From: Burkholderia lata
GTDB taxonomy: Bacteria > Pseudomonadota > Gammaproteobacteria > Burkholderiales > Burkholderiaceae
DNA: 64,000 bases
Assembly: GCF_902499335.1 (NCBI RefSeq)
Contig: NZ_CABVQK010000009.1
Span: 310,001 to 374,000, forward strand
Reading direction: 5' to 3'
Each line of letters opens with the position of its first letter. The first letter of the stretch is position 1. The translations under genes and the position numbers were made by a program. Under the pieces are notes generated by a model that had not been told where the DNA came from, searched no databases, and saw only the letters and a list, made by a program, of their open reading frames with translations. Shown here piece by piece: positions 44,370-52,481 of the stretch.

Positions 44370-45560
44370 ATGACCACCGATACCCGATTCACCGAAGTCG
44401 AGGATCTGATGCCCGCCGCCGGCGGGTTGCGCGAGATCCGTCACCACATCCATCACCATCCCGAACTCGCGTACGAAGAGCACGACACGGCCGCGCTCGT
44501 CGCCGAGAGGCTCGAACAGTGGGGCTGGCAGGTGACGCGCGGGGTCGGCAAGACGGGCGTGGTCGGCACGCTGCGCGTGGGCGACGGCACGCGCAGCATC
44601 GGCATTCGCGCCGACATGGACGCGCTGCCGATCATCGAGGCGACGGGGCTGCCCTATGCGAGCGGCACGCACGGGAAGATGCACGCCTGCGGCCACGACG
44701 GCCACACGACGATGCTGCTCGGCGCCGCGCAGCACCTCGCGAAGACACGCAACTTCTCCGGCACCGTGCACCTGTATTTCCAGCCGGCGGAAGAGCATGG
44801 CGTCGACAGCGGCGCGAAGAAGATGATCGACGACGGTTTGTTCGAACGCTTCCCGTGCGATGCCGTGTTCGGCATGCACAACCATCCGGGCGCGGCACCG
44901 GGCGTGTTCCTCACGCGGCGCGGCCCGTTCATGTCGGCCGGCGACAAGGCGATCATCACGATCGAAGGCGTCGGCGGCCACGCGGCCCGGCCGCACCTGA
45001 CGGTTGACCCGGTGGTCGTCGCGGCGAGCATCGTGATGGCGCTGCAGACGATCGTCGCGCGCAACGTCGACCCCGCGCAGCCGGCGGTCGTCACGGTCGG
45101 CTCGATGCACGCGGGCACCGCGAACAACGTGATCCCGAACGGCGCGCGCCTCGAACTCAGCGTGCGCTCGTTCAGCCCCGACGTGCGCGCGCTGCTCAAG
45201 CGCCGCATCACCGAGCTGGCCGAAACGCAGGCCGCGAGCTACGGCGCGACCGCGAACGTCGAGTACATCGAAGGCTATCCGGTCGTCGTCAATACGGATG
45301 CCGAAACGGATTTCGCCGCGCAGGTGGCGCGTGAACTCGTCGGCGACGCGCACGTGGTCGAGCAGACCGACCTGCTGATGGGCAGCGAGGATTTCGCGTT
45401 CATGCTGCAGCAGCGGCCGGGCTCGTTCGTGCGGCTCGGCAACGGCGAAGGCGAGGACGGCTGCATGGTGCACAACCCGAAATACGACTTCAACGATCGC
45501 AACCTGCCGATCGGCGCGGCGTACTGGACGCGTCTCGTGGAGCGTTACCTCGGGCGGTGA
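44370..45560 (+). CDS. M20-family amidohydrolase (hippurate hydrolase-like)
   Basis: The 396-residue enzyme splits N-acyl amino acids. Metal-binding stretches are GIRADMDALPI, MHACGHDGHTTMLLGAA, QPAEEHGVDSGAKKMI and the C-terminal MGSEDFAFMLQQRPGSF; HNHPG-like MHNHPGAAPG is also present. These place it with HipO/aminoacylase-type amidohydrolases. The MHS transporter starts 58 bases downstream and the second binding-protein/desuccinylase module follows a LysR gene, so this region seems devoted to acylated amino acids. Confidence 0.9.
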   Translation: MTTDTRFTEVEDLMPAAGGLREIRHHIHHHPELAYEEHDTAALVAERLEQWGWQVTRGVGKTGVVGTLRVGDGTRSIGIRADMDALPIIEATGLPYASGTHGKMHACGHDGHTTMLLGAAQHLAKTRNFSGTVHLYFQPAEEHGVDSGAKKMIDDGLFERFPCDAVFGMHNHPGAAPGVFLTRRGPFMSAGDKAIITIEGVGGHAARPHLTVDPVVVAASIVMALQTIVARNVDPAQPAVVTVGSMHAGTANNVIPNGARLELSVRSFSPDVRALLKRRITELAETQAASYGATANVEYIEGYPVVVNTDAETDFAAQVARELVGDAHVVEQTDLLMGSEDFAFMLQQRPGSFVRLGNGEGEDGCMVHNPKYDFNDRNLPIGAAYWTRLVERYLGR

Positions 45561-45618
45561 TGCCGGCGGCGGGGCGAGCGGCCGGCGCTTCCGGCCGCAT
45601 TGAGAGGAGACGACAACG

Positions 45619-46950
45619 ATGCAGAAAGACCATCTCGCGCTGCACCCCGCGTCGACGGGGGCTGCCGAAACCAGCGTGACGGGCGCCCCTGCCGTCACGC
45701 AGCGCGGCGCAATCGCCGCGGCCGTGATCGGCAACTGGCTGGAATTCTTCGATTTCACCGTGTACGGTTTCTTCGCGGTGCTGATCGGCAAGCTGTTCTT
45801 CCCGTCGAGCGACCCGACCACGTCGCTGCTGCTGTCGGTCGCGACGTTCGCCGCCGGCTTCTTCACGCGGCCGCTCGGCAGTGTCGTGCTCGGCGTCTAC
45901 GCGGACCGCAAGGGGCGCAAGGCCGCGCTGAACCTGACGATCATGCTGATGGCGCTCGGCACCGGCCTGATCGCGATCGCGCCGACGTACGCGCAGGTGG
46001 GCGTGGCCGCGCCGCTGCTGGTCGTGTTCGCGCGGCTGATGCAGGGCTTCTCGCAGGGTGGCGAATTCGGCGCGGCGACGTCGACGCTGCTCGAACAGGG
46101 CGGCACGTCGCGCCGCGCGTTCCGCGCGAGCTGGCAGCTCGCGACGCAGGGCGGCGCCGCGCTGATGGGCTCAGGCTTCGCGGCGCTGCTGTCGAACACG
46201 ATGACGAAGGACGCGCTCGAAAGCTGGGGCTGGCGGCTGCCGTTCCTCGTCGGCGTGCTGATCGCGCCGGTCGGCATGTATCTGCGCCGCCGGCTCGCCG
46301 ACGATGCGCCCGGCGACAGCCATCACGGCATCGAACGCGGCGTGCTGCACGAGCTGTTCTCGAAGCACACGCGCACGGTGCTGCTGCTGATGCTCACGGT
46401 GATGGGCGGCACCGTGTCGACCTACATCCTGACCTTCTACATGCCGACCTACGCGATCCACACGCTCGGCCTGCCGATGAAGCTGTCGATGTTCGTCGGC
46501 GTCGCGTCGGGCTGCGTGATGCTGGTCACGTGCCCGCTGTTCGGCTGGCTGTCGGACAGGCTCGGCAGCCGGCGCCTGCCGATCTTCGTCGGCCGCGGCG
46601 TGCTGGTCGCGCTGCTGTTCCCGGCGTTCTGGCTGATGAACCATCATCCGACGCTGTCGGTGATCCTGCCGCTGACCGCGCTGATGCTGCTGTTCTATTC
46701 GCTCGGCTCGGCATCGGAAATGGCGCTGATGTGCGAGTCGCTGCCGCGCCACGTGCGCGCGACCGGCATCTCGATCGCGTATGCGCTCGCGGTGACGATC
46801 TTCGGCGGCACCGCGCAGCTGATCGCGACCTGGCTCGTGAAGACGACCGGCAGCAAGCTCGCGCCGGCCGGTTACGTGGCCGCGTGCGTGGTGCTGTCGC
46901 TGATCGCGGTGGCGATGCTGCGCGAGACGGCGCGGGATTCGATCGACTGA
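45619..46950 (+). CDS. MFS transporter, metabolite:H+ symporter (MHS) family
   Basis: The 443-residue permease has 12 helices. Its start is AAVIGNWLEFFDFTVYGFFAVLIGKLFFPSSDPT, with the MHS loop GVYADRKGRKAALNLTIMLMALGTGLIAIAPTY and FSQGGEFGAATSTLLEQ. Family members import citrate, ketoglutarate, proline or betaine; here its operon partner is an M20 hydrolase, so an acyl-amino acid is a possible cargo. GAGGAG precedes the ATG. Confidence 0.88.
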   Translation: MQKDHLALHPASTGAAETSVTGAPAVTQRGAIAAAVIGNWLEFFDFTVYGFFAVLIGKLFFPSSDPTTSLLLSVATFAAGFFTRPLGSVVLGVYADRKGRKAALNLTIMLMALGTGLIAIAPTYAQVGVAAPLLVVFARLMQGFSQGGEFGAATSTLLEQGGTSRRAFRASWQLATQGGAALMGSGFAALLSNTMTKDALESWGWRLPFLVGVLIAPVGMYLRRRLADDAPGDSHHGIERGVLHELFSKHTRTVLLLMLTVMGGTVSTYILTFYMPTYAIHTLGLPMKLSMFVGVASGCVMLVTCPLFGWLSDRLGSRRLPIFVGRGVLVALLFPAFWLMNHHPTLSVILPLTALMLLFYSLGSASEMALMCESLPRHVRATGISIAYALAVTIFGGTAQLIATWLVKTTGSKLAPAGYVAACVVLSLIAVAMLRETARDSID

Positions 46951-46996
46951 CACAAAGCGCGGCGCGGCACGTCGGGCGGCAAGCGGCAATACGCGC

Positions 46997-47917
46997 TTAT
47001 CGCCCGCGCACCACCCTCAGGTACGACGCGAGCATCGTCGCGAGTTCCTGCGCGGCCGGCGTCAGCGGCACGGCCGCGCGCTGCAGCAGGCAGATGTCCT
47101 GCGATTCGGCCTGTTCGCGCACGGGCACCTTCGCGAGCGCGCCGGCAAACGGCCTGTGCCGCGTCACGGCTTCGGTTTCGAGCGACAGGCAATCGGTCTG
47201 CGTGACGAGCTGCAGCGTCTCGAACATTCCTTCGACGGTGGCGAGGATCTTCGGCGGCGGCAGCCCGTGCACGTCGAAGTACGCGAGCAGCCGGTTGACG
47301 ACGGGGTCCGCGCTCAGGTTCGGCGAGCGCGTCGACACCCACGCGTAGTCGGCCAGTTCGGCGAGCGATCGCGCGTGCATCGCCGGATGCCCGTTGCGGC
47401 ACACGACCACCGGCGCGGATGCACGCAGCGGCGTGACCGCGAGATCGATCGTGTCGGTCTGCTTCGAGACCAGCGCGATCGCGAAATCGACCGCGTTTTC
47501 CCTCAGCCAGCCGATCATCATCCGCGACGTGCCGGTGCGCAGATGCACGTCGACCTTGTCGAAGCGCGCGCGGAACGCGCTCAGCACCGGCGCGAACGCA
47601 TCGATCAGCGGTTCGGCCACGAGGCCGAGCGTGACGGTGCCTTCGTACGCGCCGCTCAGTTGCCGGATCTCCCGCTCGACCTGCTCGCATTCGCCGAGGA
47701 TCGAACCGGAGCGCGCAAGTAGCCGCTGGCCGACGGCCGTCGGCACGATCCCGCGATTGGTGCGCGTGAACAGCGTCGCGCCGAGCGTCGCCTCGAGGCT
47801 CTGCAGTTGCTGTGTGACGCCGCTTTGCGCGAGATCGAGCGCGCGCGCGGCGGCGCGCAGGCTGCCGTGCTCCACGACGGCCTGGAAGATGCGGAGCTGG
47901 GAGAGCGTGAACGCCAT
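46997..47917 (-). CDS. LysR-family transcriptional regulator
   Basis: The 306-residue protein has the LysR winged helix (LSQLRIFQAVVEHGSLRAAARALDLAQSGVTQQLQSLE) and an effector domain. It is divergent from the binding-protein gene at 48054, with a 136-base spacer, and convergent with the MHS transporter gene. Size and sequence style resemble the LysR at 22579-23499, which also adjoins a binding-protein/desuccinylase pair. Confidence 0.87.
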   Translation of the reverse strand: MAFTLSQLRIFQAVVEHGSLRAAARALDLAQSGVTQQLQSLEATLGATLFTRTNRGIVPTAVGQRLLARSGSILGECEQVEREIRQLSGAYEGTVTLGLVAEPLIDAFAPVLSAFRARFDKVDVHLRTGTSRMMIGWLRENAVDFAIALVSKQTDTIDLAVTPLRASAPVVVCRNGHPAMHARSLAELADYAWVSTRSPNLSADPVVNRLLAYFDVHGLPPPKILATVEGMFETLQLVTQTDCLSLETEAVTRHRPFAGALAKVPVREQAESQDICLLQRAAVPLTPAAQELATMLASYLRVVRGR

Positions 47918-48053
47918 GGGCAAGCGCGAAGCCGGTGATCGGGAAAAGTGATCATGATAAGGCAGCGGGCGATTCCGGCGGCGGCGCGTGCGCACTACGA
48001 TCGCAGGCAGTCCGGCTCGTGCCGTTTGCCCATCGTCCCGCCCTTCGTCGACC

Positions 48054-48827
48054 ATGAAACGTACTCTCCTTCCGCTCGTTTCCTTGTGCCTTGCGTTCGC
48101 GGCCGGCGCCGCACATGCGCTCGATGCGCGCCCCGTGCGCCTCGGCATCGATCCGACCTATCCGCCGATGGATTCGAAGGCGCCCGACGGCAGCCTGAAG
48201 GGCTTCGACGTCGATCTCGGCAACGAGATCTGCCGCCGCGCGCAGTTGCGCTGCCAGTGGGTCGAGCTCGAATTCTCCGGGATGATTCCGGCGCTGCAGG
48301 CGCGCAAGATCGACGCGATCCTGTCGTCGATGGCGATCACCGAGAAGCGCGAGAAGCAGATCCTGTTCTCGTCGAAGCTGTTCCGCTTCAAGTCGCGGCT
48401 CGTCGCGCGGCCCGCAAGCGGTGTCGACAGCACGACCGCGTCGCTGGCCGGCAAGCGCGTCGGCGTGCAGTCGGGCACGCAGTTCGAATCGTGGGCGCTC
48501 GCGCACTGGGCGCCGGCCGGTATCGGCGTGGTGCCGTACAAGAGCCAGGACGACGTGTTCGCCGATCTCGTCAACGGCCGCCTCGACGCGGCGCTGCTCG
48601 GCACCGTGGAAGCCGACTACGGCTTCCTGCGCACGCCGAAGGGCAAGGGCTTCGCGTTCGTCGGCGCGCCGCTCGACATGGGCGATCGCGGCGTGGGCAT
48701 CGGCATGCGGCAGTCGGATACGGCGCTCAAGGTGTCGATCGACGGCGCGATCGCGTCGATGCTGAAGGACGGCACGTACGACCGGATTGCAAAGAAGTAT
48801 TTCGACTTCAACCCGTACGGCGACTGA
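48054..48827 (+). CDS. Basic amino-acid ABC transporter substrate-binding protein (copy 2)
   Basis: The 257-residue HisJ/ArgT-like protein has a signal peptide ending AAHA and the family start RLGIDPTYPPMDSKAPDGSLKGFDVDLGNEICRRAQ, with the C terminus KKYFDFNPYGD. It is a paralogue of the product at 21570-22352; the same DGSLKGFDVDLGNEICRR block occurs in both. Again no permease or ATPase gene is adjacent. The hydrolase gene follows after 61 bases. Confidence 0.85.
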   Translation: MKRTLLPLVSLCLAFAAGAAHALDARPVRLGIDPTYPPMDSKAPDGSLKGFDVDLGNEICRRAQLRCQWVELEFSGMIPALQARKIDAILSSMAITEKREKQILFSSKLFRFKSRLVARPASGVDSTTASLAGKRVGVQSGTQFESWALAHWAPAGIGVVPYKSQDDVFADLVNGRLDAALLGTVEADYGFLRTPKGKGFAFVGAPLDMGDRGVGIGMRQSDTALKVSIDGAIASMLKDGTYDRIAKKYFDFNPYGD

Positions 48828-48888
48828 GCGCCGCAGCGCCACGCCGCCGTTTACCCGCTTCCCCGTTTTCACTAGTTCGAGACCATCG

Positions 48889-50004
48889 ATGCAGATTCGC
48901 ACCACGCCGCTCCTGTCGCCGTCGATCGGCACGCAGCGCACGCTGACGAGCTTTCATTTCGGGCCGGCCGACACCGGCCGCAAGATCTACCTGCAGGCCG
49001 CGCTGCACGCGGACGAGACGCCCGCGATGCTCGCGGCGTTCGTGCTGAAGCAGCGGCTCGCGCAGCTCGATGCCGACGGCCGGCTGGCGGCCGAGATCGT
49101 GCTCGTGCCGGTCGCGAACCCGGTCGGCCTCAATCATCATCTGCTCGGGCAATTCATCGGGCGTTTCGATCTCGCGAGCGGCCGCAACTTCAATCGCGGC
49201 TTCCTGCCGCTCGCGGAAATCGCCGCGCGTGCGCGTGACCGGCTCGGCGACGACGGCGAACGCAATCGCGCGATCGTGCGCGAATGCGTCGGCGCGGCGC
49301 TCGACGAGATCGCGCCGCGCACCGAGTTCGATGCGCTGCAGCTGGCGCTGCTGAAGCTGTCGCTCGACGCCGAGATCGTGATCGACCTGCATTGTTCGCT
49401 CGAAGCGGTGATGCACGTGTACACGAGCGACACCGCATGGCCGGAAGTCGAGCCGCTCGCGCGTTATCTCGGCTCGGAGGTGTCGCTGCTCGCCGAGGAT
49501 TCGGGCGGGCACGCGTTCGACGATGCGCATCACCTGTTGTGGACGCAGTTGCGGCAGCACTTGCCGGTGGGTACGCCGATGGCGGCCGGCACCGTGGCCG
49601 TGACGGTCGAGTGCCGCGGCCAGCGCGACGTGACGTACGAATATGCGGAACGCGATGCCGATGCGCTCGTCGACTATCTCGTGTGGCGCGGTGCGGTACA
49701 CGGCGAACACAAGCCGCTACCGCCGCTCGCTGCACCGGCCACGCCGCTCGCGGGCAGCGAGCAGTTCTATGCGCCAGTGAGCGGAATACTCGTGCACCGT
49801 GCGGCGATCGGCGCGACGATCCGCGCCGGCGATCCGCTGTTCGATATCGTCGATCCGCTGACGGATGCGATCACGACGATCTCGAGCGGCACCGATGGCG
49901 TGTTCTACATGCGCCGTGCGATCCGGTTCGTCACGGCCGGTGCCCCGCTCGGCCGCGTGACGGGCACGGTGCCGGTGCGCAAGGGGATGTTGCTCGGCGC
50001 ATGA
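48889..50004 (+). CDS. Succinylglutamate desuccinylase/aspartoacylase family hydrolase (copy 2)
   Basis: The 371-residue zinc hydrolase parallels the product at 20228-21343, with ligands His40, Glu43 (LHADE) and His168 (IDLHCS) and the loop NFNRGF. The C-terminal beta domain (APVSGILVHRAAIGATIRAGDPLFDIVDPLTD) is also conserved. It probably removes an acyl group from an amino acid delivered by the neighbouring binding protein. The repeat with a promoter begins at its stop codon. Confidence 0.85.
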   Translation: MQIRTTPLLSPSIGTQRTLTSFHFGPADTGRKIYLQAALHADETPAMLAAFVLKQRLAQLDADGRLAAEIVLVPVANPVGLNHHLLGQFIGRFDLASGRNFNRGFLPLAEIAARARDRLGDDGERNRAIVRECVGAALDEIAPRTEFDALQLALLKLSLDAEIVIDLHCSLEAVMHVYTSDTAWPEVEPLARYLGSEVSLLAEDSGGHAFDDAHHLLWTQLRQHLPVGTPMAAGTVAVTVECRGQRDVTYEYAERDADALVDYLVWRGAVHGEHKPLPPLAAPATPLAGSEQFYAPVSGILVHRAAIGATIRAGDPLFDIVDPLTDAITTISSGTDGVFYMRRAIRFVTAGAPLGRVTGTVPVRKGMLLGA

Positions 50005-50120
50005 GCGGTGCGCTGTCCTACAGGCTCACGGCGCAGTTTCGTTCCCGTCAAATTGACCACGGTGCCGCGCATTACTAGATTGTGCGGCGCGGAGTTCGCT
50101 CCGTGTTCAGTGAGAGGAAC
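50003..50120 (+). repeat. Intergenic promoter repeat, copy 1
   Basis: This segment aligns with 55207-55316: both contain GAGCGGT, TGTCCTACAGG, GCA-TTTCGTTC, GTCA, GACC, an ATTGTG after the -10 box and TCCGTGTTC. In this copy TTGACC (50053-50058), a 17-base spacer and TAGATT (50076-50081) make a good sigma70 promoter. Divergent spacers between conserved boxes suggest selection on the promoter and an upstream element. Confidence 0.65.
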
Positions 50121-50172
50121 GTTGCAACCGAGTGGAGTTGATACGGGCAGCCCAGGGCTGCCCGTCTTTTTT
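50088..50172 (+). ncRNA. Candidate small RNA driven by repeat copy 1
   Basis: The promoter in the repeat would start transcription near 50088. The transcript would run about 85 bases to a strong terminator (ACGGGCAGCCC / GGGCTGCCCGT, 50143-50165, then six T to 50172). No good open frame lies between. Alternatively this is only the terminator of the upstream hydrolase gene, with an incidental promoter. Confidence 0.45.
50143..50172 (+). terminator. Rho-independent terminator
   Basis: An 11-bp GC-rich stem (50143-50153 and 50155-50165, tight loop) is followed by CTTTTTT. The T run is on the plus strand, so it serves the candidate RNA or the hydrolase operon rather than the convergent LysR gene. 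Confidence 0.85.
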
Positions 50173-50182
50173 CCCGGCGTGC

Positions 50183-51130
50183 CTACGGCAACGCACTGAG
50201 GCGAAGGTCGTGAAACAGGTCGTAGACGAGCGTGCGCAGCCACTGATGTCCTTCGTCGCGCTGGTAGCGTTCATGCCAGAACTGCGCGATGTCGGCCGGC
50301 GCGGTGTCGAACGGCAGCGGCACGGCGCGTACGTCCTGCAGTCGCGACAGCACACGGGCGAGGCGGCTCGGAATGCACGCGACGAGGTCGCTCGACGACA
50401 CGATGCGCTCCAGACCGAACGAATGCGCAAGCTGCAGCACGACATGGCGTGTGCTGCCGGCATGAGGCGACAGCGCATAAAGCGCCGCTTCGAAGTGCGC
50501 ATGGCTGCCGGCCGTGGGCGTGTAGCTCACATGGTCGGCCGCGAAGAACTGCTCGGCGGTGAGCGTCGCGCCGATCGTCGGGTGGTCGTTGCGCACGAGC
50601 GCCACGTAGGTTTCGTGGAACAGCCGCTGCTGATGGAAATCGGCGTGCAGCCCGGTGAACATGCCGAGCGCGAGGTCGATCTGTCCGAGCTTCATCATCT
50701 GCTGGGCGGCATCGAGCGGCGGATCGGCCGTGACGATCCGGATGCCGGGCGCGACCCGGCGCAGATGTGCGACGAGCGGCGGCATGAAGATCGCCTGCCC
50801 GAGATCGCTCGTGTACAGGCGGAAGGTGCGGGTCGACGTGGCGGGATCGAAGGCGCGGCCGGCCTGCAGCGCGGTGCGCAGCGACGCGAGCCCGTCGTCG
50901 ACGAGCGCCGCGATCGCGTCCGCGCGCGGGGTGGGCTGCATGCCGTCGGCCGTCTTCACGAACAGCGCGTCGTCGAACAGTGTACGCAGCCGCTTCAGCG
51001 CGTTGCTGACCGACGGCTGCGTGAGGTGCAGCGCGTCGGCCGCGCGCGTCGTGCTGCGCGTGCGGTACAGCACGTCGAACACGAGCAGCAGGTTCAGGTC
51101 GATGTTGCGCAGGTCGGGGTCGTGTTCCAT
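50183..51130 (-). CDS. LysR-family transcriptional regulator (NodD/PnbR-like)
   Basis: The 315-residue protein starts MEHDPDLRNIDLNLLLVFDVLYRTRSTTRAADALHLTQPSVSNALKRLR, the hallmark of the NodD/NahR/LinR type that responds to aromatic compounds. A TTG at 51178 would add 16 residues; I prefer the ATG at 51130. It is divergent from the decarboxylase-transporter-porin operon, which it probably activates in response to a hydroxybenzoate. Confidence 0.87.
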   Translation of the reverse strand: MEHDPDLRNIDLNLLLVFDVLYRTRSTTRAADALHLTQPSVSNALKRLRTLFDDALFVKTADGMQPTPRADAIAALVDDGLASLRTALQAGRAFDPATSTRTFRLYTSDLGQAIFMPPLVAHLRRVAPGIRIVTADPPLDAAQQMMKLGQIDLALGMFTGLHADFHQQRLFHETYVALVRNDHPTIGATLTAEQFFAADHVSYTPTAGSHAHFEAALYALSPHAGSTRHVVLQLAHSFGLERIVSSSDLVACIPSRLARVLSRLQDVRAVPLPFDTAPADIAQFWHERYQRDEGHQWLRTLVYDLFHDLRLSALP

Positions 51131-51272
51131 CGCGTCGGTCGGTAGGCGGGCATAGATGCCGTGAATGACGGTATTCAACGCCGCAATTTAACAGGGCGCC
51201 GCGGCCCTCCTATGCTGGTTCCGATTCGCCGCGCCACGGTGGCGCGGCGGCCCGGATATCACAGGAGACAGC

Positions 51273-52253
51273 ATGCGGGACAAGATCGCACTCGAGGAGC
51301 ACTTTGCCACGCCGGACACGATCGGCGATTCCGAACATTACTTTACCGCCGACATCTGGCCGGCGCGACGCCGTCAGCTGCTCGACGTGCAGGAGGAGCG
51401 CATCGAGCGCATGGATGCGTGCGGGATCGGCTACGCGATCCTGTCGCTGAACGCGCCGGCTGTCCAGGCGATCACCGACACGGGCCGCGCGATCGACGTC
51501 GCGCGGCGCGCGAACGACCTGCTGGCCGAACAGGTCGCGCGCCGGCCGGACCGCTTCGGCGCGTTCGCGGCGCTGCCGCTGCAGGATCCGGACGCCGCCG
51601 CGCGCGAGCTGGCGCGTACCGTGACCGAGCTTGGCTTCAAGGGCGCGCTCGTCAACGGCTTCTCGCAGATCGGCCACGCCGGCAACGCGACCTACTACGA
51701 CCTGCCGCAATACCGGCCGTTCTGGGCCGAGGTCGCGCGGCTCGACGTGCCGTTCTACCTGCACCCGCGCAATCCGCTGCCGAGCCAGCAACTGGCGATC
51801 GAAGGCCATCCGTGGCTGATGGGGCCGGCGTGGGAGTTCTCACGTGAAACGGGCGTGCATGCGCTGCGCCTGATCGGCAGCGGCCTGTTCGACGCGCACC
51901 CGAACCTGACCGTGATCCTCGGCCATCTCGGCGAACTCGCGCTGCACAACATCTGGCGCACGTCGCACTGGGCGTCCCCGAACGGCAAGAACCCGATGGG
52001 CGTGAAGGCGAAGCGATCCTTCATCGATACGTTCCGCGCGCATTTCTACGTCACGACGAGCGGCAATTTCCGCACGATCGCGATGCGCAACGCGATCGAC
52101 GAGATCGGCAGCGACCGCGTGCTGTTCTCGGCCGACTATCCGTTCGAATCGATGGAAGAGGCGAGCGCATGGTTCGACGCTGCCGAGATCGGCGACAACG
52201 ACCGGGAGAAGATCGGGCGGGACAACGCGAAGCGCTTGTTCCGGCTCGACTGA
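51273..52253 (+). CDS. Amidohydrolase-fold decarboxylase, gamma-resorcylate/2,3-dihydroxybenzoate type
   Basis: The 326-residue enzyme closely resembles gamma-resorcylate (2,6-dihydroxybenzoate) decarboxylase in length and motifs: KIALEEHF, ILSLNAPAVQAI, GALVNGFSQ, YYDLPQYRPFW and FYLHPRNPLPS. Metal and catalytic residues are in place: Glu8, His10, His164, His218 and Asp288. The reaction would be reversible, non-oxidative ortho-decarboxylation of a hydroxybenzoate. ACAGGAGA precedes the ATG. An AAHS transporter and a porin follow, but no ring-hydroxylating or ring-cleaving gene is present. Confidence 0.85.
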   Translation: MRDKIALEEHFATPDTIGDSEHYFTADIWPARRRQLLDVQEERIERMDACGIGYAILSLNAPAVQAITDTGRAIDVARRANDLLAEQVARRPDRFGAFAALPLQDPDAAARELARTVTELGFKGALVNGFSQIGHAGNATYYDLPQYRPFWAEVARLDVPFYLHPRNPLPSQQLAIEGHPWLMGPAWEFSRETGVHALRLIGSGLFDAHPNLTVILGHLGELALHNIWRTSHWASPNGKNPMGVKAKRSFIDTFRAHFYVTTSGNFRTIAMRNAIDEIGSDRVLFSADYPFESMEEASAWFDAAEIGDNDREKIGRDNAKRLFRLD

Positions 52254-52481
52254 ACCGGGCGGGCGCCGCCGATTCGTCGGAACAATCCGGCGGCGTGTGG
52301 CGGCGCCTGTGTTCGGTGATATCGACTGGAGTTCGCAGTCCGAATGATTGATTGAAGTTGAAATGGATGATCGGCAACGGCCGCAGCAGACGGGCGTGCC
52401 GCATCGTCCGCCGCGCGCGATGCACGATGCACGGGCGCGGCGCGGGCCGTCCGGCCAGGATAAAACGAAGGAGACACCCTC

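Noticed and set aside
48054-50004. Complete ABC importer operon
   Set aside because: Only the binding protein is present; the next gene is a zinc hydrolase, and no permease or ATPase follows.
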